This document shows positions 1-5,691 of a stretch of 11,483 nucleotides of DNA, piece after piece. Made by a program: the position numbers and the translations under genes. The notes beneath the pieces are model-generated. The model saw only the letters and a list, made by a program, of their open reading frames with translations, searched no databases and was not told the DNA's origin. Source of the stretch: Pseudomonadota bacterium (GTDB lineage: Bacteria; Pseudomonadota; Gammaproteobacteria; Burkholderiales; Burkholderiaceae_B); NCBI GenBank assembly GCA_023422555.1, contig JAFAGQ010000047.1, positions 1-11,483 of the forward strand. Direction: 5' to 3'. Numbering within the stretch: the first letter of the stretch is position 1; each line of letters begins with the position of its first letter.

Positions 1-12
1 GCTTCCAAGTAA
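1..12 (+). CDS. ccoO: 3' end of cbb3 oxidase subunit II (CcoO), partial
   Basis: Only the last three codons (Ala-Ser-Lys) and a TAA stop are inside the window. The assignment rests on position: the reading frame ends 26 bases before ccoQ, and ccoO precedes ccoQ and ccoP in ccoNOQP operons. CcoO is the membrane-anchored monoheme cytochrome c subunit of cbb3 oxidase. The residues alone would not identify it. Confidence 0.5.
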   Translation, partial: ASK

Positions 13-38
13 CGCGCGAATCGGGGACAGGTGAAATC

Positions 39-203
39 ATGGATATTCTGATTGGCGTCGTTACCATCATATCGATCATTACGTTCCTGGGCATTATTGC
101 CTGGGCCTGGTCTGGGCATCGTGTGAAAGATAATGCAGAAGCCGCCAGTCTGCCGTTCGCCGTCCCTGACGAAGAAACGACAACTCGTGGTAAAGGTTAT
201 TAA
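39..203 (+). CDS. ccoQ: cbb3-type cytochrome oxidase subunit CcoQ
   Basis: This 54-residue single-span membrane protein is the small fourth subunit of cbb3 oxidase, which in studied species stabilises the complex, notably the association of CcoP. An N-terminal hydrophobic helix (about residues 3-24, rich in Ile/Val/Thr and ending W-A-W) is followed by a short polar tail with H-R at 27-28 and acidic residues at 44-46. The ATG is preceded by an AGGTGA Shine-Dalgarno sequence at 29-34. It ends two bases before ccoP. The CcoQ family is poorly conserved, so the call rests on size, topology and location between ccoO and ccoP. Confidence 0.85.
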   Translation: MDILIGVVTIISIITFLGIIAWAWSGHRVKDNAEAASLPFAVPDEETTTRGKGY

Positions 204-205
204 AA

Positions 206-1108
206 ATGAGTGATTTTTTCAGTAATTCCTGGAGCTATTACATTGCGATCGTCTCGCTCACGGGCGTGGTCTGGTGCCTCTGGCTGTTGTTCAGTCAGCG
301 TCGCTGGCTCAAGCAGAAACCTGTAGAGGTCGAAGATACCGGCCATGTCTGGGACGATGACCTGCGCGAACTGAACAATCCGGTTCCACGCTGGTGGACC
401 TTCATGTATCTCGGGCTTTGTGCAATTGCCCTGGGTATCATGCTGCTTTATCCTGCACTGGGTTCTTTCCCCGGTCTGCTTGGATTTACCTCAGCAAAAC
501 AGGTTGTGAGTGAACGCCAGCAGCTGGATGAGCAGATCAAACCGCTGTTCGAACAGTTCTCCGGTCTTTCCGTAGAGGAACTGGCGCGAAACACAGAAGC
601 GCACGCAATTGGTAAGCGGCTCTTTCTGAACAATTGCGCGCAATGCCATGGCTCTGACGCCAAAGGTGCGCCTAATTTTCCCAACCTGACCGACGGCGAC
701 TGGCTGTATGGCGGCACTCCCGAAGCCATTTTGAAAACCATCACCGAAGGACGGCATGGTGTCATGGCACCTTTGAGTGCAATGATTTCGCCTGCGCAGG
801 CTAACGAGATTGCCAACTACGTACGGTCCCTTTCCGGGCTGGCACATGATCCTACGCTGCTGAATGCCGGTGAAGCCGGTTTCAAAAAGGTCTGCTTTGC
901 CTGTCACGGTATGGACGGTAAAGGCAACCAGGCGCTGGGTGCACCCAACCTGACCGACGCAGTTTGGCTTAACAGCAGCTCCAAGGACACCATCATCGAT
1001 ACGATTCTGCATGGCCGCCAGGGCACCATGCCAGCACAGAAACATACTCTGTCTGAAGATCAGATTCGTATGCTGGCTGCGTATGTCTGGGGTTTATCCA
1101 ATAAGTAG
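206..1108 (+). CDS. ccoP: cbb3-type cytochrome oxidase diheme subunit CcoP
   Basis: CcoP is the 300-residue membrane-anchored diheme cytochrome c that passes electrons from c-type cytochromes to the catalytic subunit of the high-affinity cbb3 oxidase. Two hydrophobic helices lie at about 10-30 and 65-83, the two-helix form of the N-terminal CcoP domain. Between them is the family stretch around H47-V-W-D-D-D-L-R-E-L-N-N-P. Two periplasmic cytochrome c domains follow: C144-A-Q-C-H148 with candidate axial Met187, and C230-F-A-C-H234 with candidate axial Met275. Each ends in the usual Y-V-x-x-L-S/G-L-S helix. Length is normal. Only a weak AAGG lies upstream, so translation may be coupled to ccoQ, which ends two bases earlier. 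Nothing essential is missing. Confidence 0.97.
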   Translation: MSDFFSNSWSYYIAIVSLTGVVWCLWLLFSQRRWLKQKPVEVEDTGHVWDDDLRELNNPVPRWWTFMYLGLCAIALGIMLLYPALGSFPGLLGFTSAKQVVSERQQLDEQIKPLFEQFSGLSVEELARNTEAHAIGKRLFLNNCAQCHGSDAKGAPNFPNLTDGDWLYGGTPEAILKTITEGRHGVMAPLSAMISPAQANEIANYVRSLSGLAHDPTLLNAGEAGFKKVCFACHGMDGKGNQALGAPNLTDAVWLNSSSKDTIIDTILHGRQGTMPAQKHTLSEDQIRMLAAYVWGLSNK

Positions 1109-1133
1109 TCCTGACTGAGAACTATTGTCCATT

Positions 1134-2627
1134 ATGTCTGAAACGCGCTCCGAGCAAGCTGGTCAGGAAGAGGTTCCTGCCTGGCAGCCACCAAGACTGA
1201 AACCGGCCGCCGCTGCATCTGCCGAAGACAGCAATATGCAGGTCGAAGAGATCCGCGCAAAGATCTACCCGCGCTCTGTCACGGGTGTCTTTGCCCGGTG
1301 GCGGATTATTCTGGTGCTTGCAACCCAGCTTGTCTTCTACGGCCTGCCGTGGCTGCAGTGGAATGGTCGACAGGCGGTGCTGTTTGACCTCACGGAGCGC
1401 AAATTCTATATTTTTGGCATTGTACTTTGGCCTCAGGATGTTTTTTATCTGGCTATCATCCTGATTATTTCGGCTTACGGACTGTTTTTGTTTACAGCGC
1501 TGGCGGGTCGGCTGTTCTGTGGATACGCCTGTCCGCAAACGGTGTATACCGAAATTTTCATGTGGATTGAGCGCAAGGTCGAAGGTGATCGGGTGCAGCG
1601 GATTCGTCTTGACGAATCCCCCATGAGCTTGCGTAAGTTTCGCATCAAGGCAAGCAAACACTTTCTCTGGTTACTGGTTGCCTGGTGGACCGGTTCCACA
1701 TTCATTGGCTATTTCTCACCCATTCGTGAACTGGGTTCGCAGCTCATCCATCTGGAACTCTCGTTCTGGCAATGGTTCTGGATGATTTTTTATTCTTTTG
1801 CCACCTGGGGCAATGCGGGTTTTCTGCGCGAGTCGGTCTGTAAATACATGTGTCCCTATGCGCGTTTCCAGAGTGTCATGGTTGACAAAGACACTTTTGT
1901 GGTGACCTATGACAAGATCCGGGGAGAACCAAGAGGCAGGCGATCCAAGAAAGTCGTTCCAAGCGCTGTGGGTCTGGGGGACTGCGTAGACTGTACCATC
2001 TGTGTGCAGGTCTGTCCCACCGGCATCGATATCCGGGACGGCCTGCAGTATATGTGCATTGGCTGTGGCGCCTGTATCGATGCCTGTAATCAGGTGATGG
2101 AAAAAATGAATTACGCGCCTGGCCTTATTCGGTACACGTCCGAAAGCGGGATGCTGGACGGCCTGTCAGGTAAACAGGCCAGAAAGCGTCTTTTCAAACC
2201 GCGCGTCTTTATCTATATCACACTGCTCAGCATTTTCATTATCGGACTGATCGTGTCGCTGTCTATGCGTACGCCTTTACGAGTGGATATTGTTCGGGAC
2301 CGCGGCTCGCTGGGTCGGGAAATTCCAGGCGGACTGATCGAAAACGTCTATCGCATCCAGTTGATCAATATGACCGAGAGTGATCAGAAATTCGCGCTGA
2401 GCGCCACTTCCGATCTGCCGGATGTGACTGTCCTGGCAGGTGAAGAGAGTGACCGTCAGATTGATGTACCAGCATTTTCAAATCAATGGGTGCCCATGGT
2501 GGTTCGCGTACCCGCCGAAGGAGCAGGGCAGGGATTGCATCCCCTGACGCTGCATATTGAAAATACCGATAAATCGGGTGGTGATCTGTCTGTGGATCAG
2601 GAAACCACCTTTTATGTACCCAATTGA
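1134..2627 (+). CDS. ccoG: cbb3 oxidase assembly protein CcoG (FixG/RdxA family)
   Basis: CcoG is a membrane iron-sulfur protein used in cbb3 oxidase maturation; in studied species it reduces Cu(II) for copper delivery. From the ATG it has 497 residues. Counting from the alternative TTG at 1125 (500 residues), membrane helices lie near 60-77, 104-127, 180-197, 215-230 and 361-380. Fer4_5-type cysteines are C132-x3-C136 and C239-x3-C243. A bacterial-ferredoxin pair follows: C287-x2-C-x2-C-x3-C297 then P, and C311-x2-C-x2-C-x3-C321. The last 120 residues form the Ig-like FixG C-terminal domain. The start is uncertain. The only purine-rich element (GAGA, 1117-1120) sits 4 bases from the TTG but 13 from the ATG at 1134; I list the ATG as the commoner codon. 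Confidence 0.95.
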   Translation: MSETRSEQAGQEEVPAWQPPRLKPAAAASAEDSNMQVEEIRAKIYPRSVTGVFARWRIILVLATQLVFYGLPWLQWNGRQAVLFDLTERKFYIFGIVLWPQDVFYLAIILIISAYGLFLFTALAGRLFCGYACPQTVYTEIFMWIERKVEGDRVQRIRLDESPMSLRKFRIKASKHFLWLLVAWWTGSTFIGYFSPIRELGSQLIHLELSFWQWFWMIFYSFATWGNAGFLRESVCKYMCPYARFQSVMVDKDTFVVTYDKIRGEPRGRRSKKVVPSAVGLGDCVDCTICVQVCPTGIDIRDGLQYMCIGCGACIDACNQVMEKMNYAPGLIRYTSESGMLDGLSGKQARKRLFKPRVFIYITLLSIFIIGLIVSLSMRTPLRVDIVRDRGSLGREIPGGLIENVYRIQLINMTESDQKFALSATSDLPDVTVLAGEESDRQIDVPAFSNQWVPMVVRVPAEGAGQGLHPLTLHIENTDKSGGDLSVDQETTFYVPN

Positions 2628-2640
2628 GCAGGAGACAAAC

Positions 2641-2925
2641 ATGCAGAAGCTGGAAAGAGATAGCGGGCCATGGTACAGGGAACCCTGGCCATGGATATTG
2701 ATGGCAGGTCCGTTCCTGGCCATCGTCGGGTGCATCATCACCATTGTTCTGGCTTTCTACGATAACCCCGACCAGCAGGTGAACCTGGGCGCGCGTCGCC
2801 ACGGACTGATGGTCATCACGGAAAGTGCGAATCCGGCAGCCTCCAATACGCGGCCGGCAGCTCGCAATGCAGTAACTGATTTCTCTGGAGCAACATCGGC
2901 CAGCACAACAACCAAGGGGAACTGA
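2641..2925 (+). CDS. ccoH: short FixH/CcoH-like membrane protein
   Basis: The product is a 94-residue single-span protein starting M-Q-K-L-E-R-D, with a cytoplasmic W-Y-R-E-P-W-P-W segment (11-18) just before one helix (about 19-41). That aromatic/proline lead-in is typical of the N-terminus of FixH/CcoH, a cbb3 assembly partner. The FixH family usually has a periplasmic domain bringing it to roughly 150-180 residues. Here the helix is followed by about 50 low-complexity residues (Ala/Thr/Ser/Asn-rich), so most of that domain is absent. The start is supported by GGAG at 2631-2634, six bases upstream. An in-frame extension back to 2557 would lie inside ccoG and is rejected. Identity is inferred from the N-terminal motif and position after ccoG. 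Confidence 0.75.
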   Translation: MQKLERDSGPWYREPWPWILMAGPFLAIVGCIITIVLAFYDNPDQQVNLGARRHGLMVITESANPAASNTRPAARNAVTDFSGATSASTTTKGN

Positions 2926-2927
2926 AA

Positions 2928-3182
2928 ATGCGAACCCTGATGTGGATTTTATGGCCATCCTTTCTTGCTGCCGGTTTTGCCAGTGGCGTAGTATTTGCGC
3001 TGGTTGACCCCAAAGATATCCCGCTGTTCGGGTACATTCGAATTTCCAGTGAACTGGCGTATGCTGCGGGTTTTTTTCTCTTCTGGCTGATGGCGGCGTT
3101 TTCCAGCACCCTGAGTTTTTTCATGGCCAACAGCAGCGACAAACTCGCATTATTTGCACGCCACTCAGAACTGGATGACTGA
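2928..3182 (+). CDS. small two-helix membrane protein of the cbb3 cluster, function unknown
   Basis: This 84-residue protein starts M-R-T-L-M-W-I-L-W-P. Two hydrophobic helices (about 5-26 and 43-66) flank a short loop containing D-P-K-D-I-P-L-F-G-Y. It has no cysteine or histidine pair suggesting metal or heme binding. A strong Shine-Dalgarno sequence (AAGGGGA, 2914-2920) lies seven bases before the ATG, and the gene starts two bases after the ccoH stop, so it is almost certainly translated and co-transcribed with the oxidase genes. I do not recognise the family. From context it may help oxidase assembly or stability, but that is inference. Its last three codons and stop lie inside a 12-bp-periodic sequence that continues past the gene. 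Confidence 0.8.
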   Translation: MRTLMWILWPSFLAAGFASGVVFALVDPKDIPLFGYIRISSELAYAAGFFLFWLMAAFSSTLSFFMANSSDKLALFARHSELDD

Positions 3183-3256
3183 CCGGACAGGCAACGAGAT
3201 GATTAACAGGATGACTAATCGGATAACCAATGGGATGACTATTGGAATGACCAATA
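3173..3256. repeat. degenerate 12-bp tandem repeat, seven units
   Basis: Seven consecutive 12-base units can be laid out without gaps at 3173, 3185, 3197, 3209, 3221, 3233 and 3245. The clearest are GGATGACTAATC (3209-3220), GGATAACCAATG (3221-3232), GGATGACTATTG (3233-3244) and GAATGACCAATA (3245-3256). The first unit, GGATGACTGACC, spans the last codons and stop of the 84-residue gene; the second is the least similar. The array fills most of the junction between that gene and the convergent fnr. Confidence 0.75.
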
Positions 3257-3281
3257 AAATGTGTGCAGAAACCTGTAATAA

Positions 3282-4046
3282 TTATCCGTTGGCTGCAGCC
3301 CTGTGTACTTCAATCCGGTGTACGTTATCGTTTTGTATCAGCGATTGCAGCCCGTTGAAATCCAGTATGCGCACTTCGCGTTGCTGAATTCGGATCAGTC
3401 CTTCCTTGGCAAAGCGTGAGAGTAGCCGGCTTACCGTTTCCAGCGTCAGACCCAGGTAATTACCGATCTCTTCGCGGCTCATGCGAAGCACATATTCGCT
3501 GCCTGAATATCCCAGACAGGTGAAACGCTGGGACAGGTTGATCAGAAAGGCAGCCAGTCGCTGCTCCGACCGCATCGCGCCCAGAGACAAGGCCATATTG
3601 TGCGAGCGCGAAATCTCCTGACTCATGAGACGCGTGATGCGATAGGCCAGGGCGGGAATTTCCTTGGACAGATAGGTAAGATCAGTCATGCGGATGACAC
3701 AGACTTCGGTATCTTCCATGGCAATGGCGTTGGACAGGTGCTGATTGTCTGCCAGCGCATCCAGGCCAATAATCTCGCCGGCAAATACAAAACCGGTAAT
3801 TTGCATATGGCCGGATTCATTTTCCAGCTGCAGCTTCATGGATCCAGAGCGGATGCTGTATAAGGCCGTGAGTTTGTCGCCTGCCTTGAAAAACAGCGTA
3901 CCCTTGGGAACGCGAATACGTTCCTTAACGAGTTCATTGAGCCGTGCTGCATCCTGCGCGTTAAGACCTTGCGGGACACAGATATGTCCCAGCACACAGG
4001 TGTTGCAGTGGATAGAGTCTTTGGTAAGAAGCTGGTGTTTGAGCAT
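3282..4046 (-). CDS. fnr: FNR-type oxygen-sensing transcriptional regulator (Crp/Fnr family)
   Basis: This 254-residue regulator senses oxygen through a [4Fe-4S] cluster and, as a dimer, controls anaerobic and microaerobic genes. The N-terminal cluster ligands are C14-x2-C17-x5-C23, with the fourth ligand at C116 inside the cyclic-nucleotide-binding-type fold (about 35-150). A dimerisation helix (about 130-158) leads to a helix-turn-helix (about 189-211) with recognition helix E203-T-V-S206-R207. Those E/S/R residues match FNR specificity for TTGAT-N4-ATCAA sites. It converges on the cbb3 oxidase cluster, a frequent FNR/Anr target, although no oxidase promoter lies in the window. An extended -10 promoter sits just upstream. 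The Shine-Dalgarno sequence is poor. Length and motifs are complete. Confidence 0.95.
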   Translation of the reverse strand: MLKHQLLTKDSIHCNTCVLGHICVPQGLNAQDAARLNELVKERIRVPKGTLFFKAGDKLTALYSIRSGSMKLQLENESGHMQITGFVFAGEIIGLDALADNQHLSNAIAMEDTEVCVIRMTDLTYLSKEIPALAYRITRLMSQEISRSHNMALSLGAMRSEQRLAAFLINLSQRFTCLGYSGSEYVLRMSREEIGNYLGLTLETVSRLLSRFAKEGLIRIQQREVRILDFNGLQSLIQNDNVHRIEVHRAAANG

Positions 4047-4079
4047 TGACTTGCCGTGACCTTGTATTTCTTGTCTCTA

Positions 4080-4088
4080 ATTATACCA
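4080..4088 (-). promoter_or_regulatory. extended -10 promoter of fnr
   Basis: On the minus strand this reads TGGTATAAT, an exact TGn-TATAAT extended -10 element. It would start transcription roughly 25-30 bases before the fnr ATG. I see no good -35 hexamer at 16-18 bp spacing, which is normal for extended -10 promoters. It makes fnr transcribable independently of the importer operon that runs toward it from upstream. Confidence 0.65.
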
Positions 4089-4144
4089 TAGGCGGGCGTT
4101 CAGACCGATTTCCTGGCGGAACGCGAAACAGCACGGATCTTCGT

Positions 4145-4927
4145 TCAAAGTGTCAGGTACGCCTTTGCAAAGTCCGGATTGTCTGCAAGTGAAGCCATGC
4201 TGCCTTCAAATTTGATCTGTCCTTTCTCCAGCACGTATACCCGGTCGCTGACCCGTCGGGCAAATTCCATATTCTGCTCGGAAAGCAGAATACTCACGCC
4301 CTGTCGTTTTAACGAGAGCACCATCTCGGCCATCTGCTCGACGATAATCGGTGCGACGCCCTCAGAGGGTTCATCCAGAAGGAGCAGGTAGGGGTTGCCC
4401 ATGAGGGTGCGGGCGACCGCAAGCATCTGTTGTTCGCCTCCGCTCATTTGTCCGCCGCGTCGCAACTTCATGGACTGAAGATTCGGAAAGAGCGCAAATA
4501 TTGCGTCGGGCGTCCATGTCGAAACGGGTTGTCCGTCCGGCCAGTGTCTTTCCGGCTGTCTGCCGGTATCCAGATTTTCCATGACCGTCAGATCAGCAAA
4601 AATGCGTCGTTCTTCGGGCACGAAACCAATGCCGGCACGCGCAATCTGATACGGCTTATTCTGACTGATCTGCCGCCCCATGAATTCGACGGAACCCTGG
4701 TGTCTGATCATCCCCATGATACTTTCAATGGTCGTCGATTTGCCGGCGCCGTTACGACCCATGAGCGCTACCACCTCGCCTTTGGCGACAGTCAGATCAA
4801 TGTCATATAGGATTTGTGCAGATCCGTACCAGGCATTCAGATTGCTGACGCGTAGCAGCACCTCTGCTGACGGGCCTCCGTTCGTATCAGGCACGCTAGC
4901 GGATTCAGCAGGAGTCAGCGACGTCAC
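4145..4927 (-). CDS. livF: branched-chain amino acid-type ABC transporter ATPase LivF
   Basis: One of two ATPases that power a HAAT-family importer from the cytoplasmic face of the membrane. It has 260 residues: a roughly 22-residue polar N-terminal extension, Walker A G57-R-N-G-A-G-K-S64, the LivF-typical F-V-P-E-E-R-R-I-F (102-110), signature M161-S-G-G-E-Q-Q and Walker B L181-L-L-L-D-E-P187. The switch region reads S-E-Q-N (216-219) in place of a histidine, as is usual in LivF (V-E-Q-N). Its start overlaps the livG stop by four bases (ATGA), implying translational coupling. It is last in the operon; no clear terminator follows before fnr on the same strand. UrtE-like proteins are similar, but no urea-transport context is present. 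Confidence 0.92.
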   Translation of the reverse strand: MTSLTPAESASVPDTNGGPSAEVLLRVSNLNAWYGSAQILYDIDLTVAKGEVVALMGRNGAGKSTTIESIMGMIRHQGSVEFMGRQISQNKPYQIARAGIGFVPEERRIFADLTVMENLDTGRQPERHWPDGQPVSTWTPDAIFALFPNLQSMKLRRGGQMSGGEQQMLAVARTLMGNPYLLLLDEPSEGVAPIIVEQMAEMVLSLKRQGVSILLSEQNMEFARRVSDRVYVLEKGQIKFEGSMASLADNPDFAKAYLTL

Positions 4928-5691
4928 GATTGTTCTCCCTTGTCGTTGATCATACTGGCGCCGAAATAAACCTCCTGCACCCTGGGATCATTCCGGATGT
5001 CGTCGGGCGTGCCTTCGGCCACCTCTTTTCCTCGTGCCAGAACAAGTATTCTGTCGGCAAAACCGAATACCACATCCATGCTATGTTCCGTGAACAGCAC
5101 GCCGGTATTGCGTGCGCGTGCAATCTCACGGGTCAGCGACATCAGCTCAAGCCGTTCTGCGGGGGCCATGCCGGCAGTCGGCTCGTCCATCAGCAAAAGG
5201 CGAGGTTCACTGGCCAATGCCATGGCCAGCTCCACCCGTTTGATATCACCGTAGGCAAGCTCGGAACAATTTCTGTCCGCCTGACTGCGCATGCCGACCT
5301 GATCAAGCAGCGCCAGAGCTTCGTCCAGATAGAGCCTGTCGGCGGTTCGCCACACAGAAAACGTCTGACCGTGATACGAGATCAGTGCATTCTGAATGTT
5401 CTGAACCACGGTAAAAGAATTGAAGGTAGCGGCAATCTGGAAGGTTCGGCCCACACCCTGTTTCCATATCTGCCGCGCAGATTGATTGGCGATGGGTTTG
5501 CCATCGAGAGCTATGCTGCCACTTGTGACGGGAAGCTGACCGCCCACCATATTGAATGTGGTTGATTTGCCTGCGCCATTGGGGCCGATGATGGCCAGCA
5601 GTTCGCCTGCTTCCAGCGTAAAGCTGATGTCATCGACGGCAATAAAGTCTCCGTACTTGCGGGTCAGATGGCGGACGTCCAGCAGGCTCAT
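4924..5691 (-). CDS. livG: branched-chain amino acid-type ABC transporter ATPase LivG
   Basis: This is the partner ATPase of LivF, with 255 residues. Walker A is G36-P-N-G-A-G-K-S-T44, the Q-loop is R-T-F-Q85, and the signature L145-A-Y-G-D149 is a mild variant of the LivG form L-S-Y-G-x. Walker B is L165-L-L-M-D-E-P171, the D-loop T-A-G-M follows, and H203 is in E-H-S-M-D. The V-Q-E-V-Y-F-G tail (238-244) is the usual LivG C-terminus. The ATG overlaps the permease stop by four bases (5688-5691), and the stop overlaps livF the same way, so permease and both ATPases are coupled in translation. Confidence 0.93.
   Translation of the reverse strand: MSLLDVRHLTRKYGDFIAVDDISFTLEAGELLAIIGPNGAGKSTTFNMVGGQLPVTSGSIALDGKPIANQSARQIWKQGVGRTFQIAATFNSFTVVQNIQNALISYHGQTFSVWRTADRLYLDEALALLDQVGMRSQADRNCSELAYGDIKRVELAMALASEPRLLLMDEPTAGMAPAERLELMSLTREIARARNTGVLFTEHSMDVVFGFADRILVLARGKEVAEGTPDDIRNDPRVQEVYFGASMINDKGEQS

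Noticed and set aside
491..1045. Long antisense open frames opposite ccoP, ccoG, the permease and other genes
   Set aside because: They are mirror frames of well-supported conserved genes, lack ribosome sites and family features, and are explained by codon bias.
3154..3387. A 77-codon open frame on the + strand containing M-T-N-type repeats
   Set aside because: It starts with TTG, overlaps the 84-residue gene and runs antisense into fnr. Its repetitive part is simply the 12-bp DNA repeat in translation, and no ribosome site supports it.
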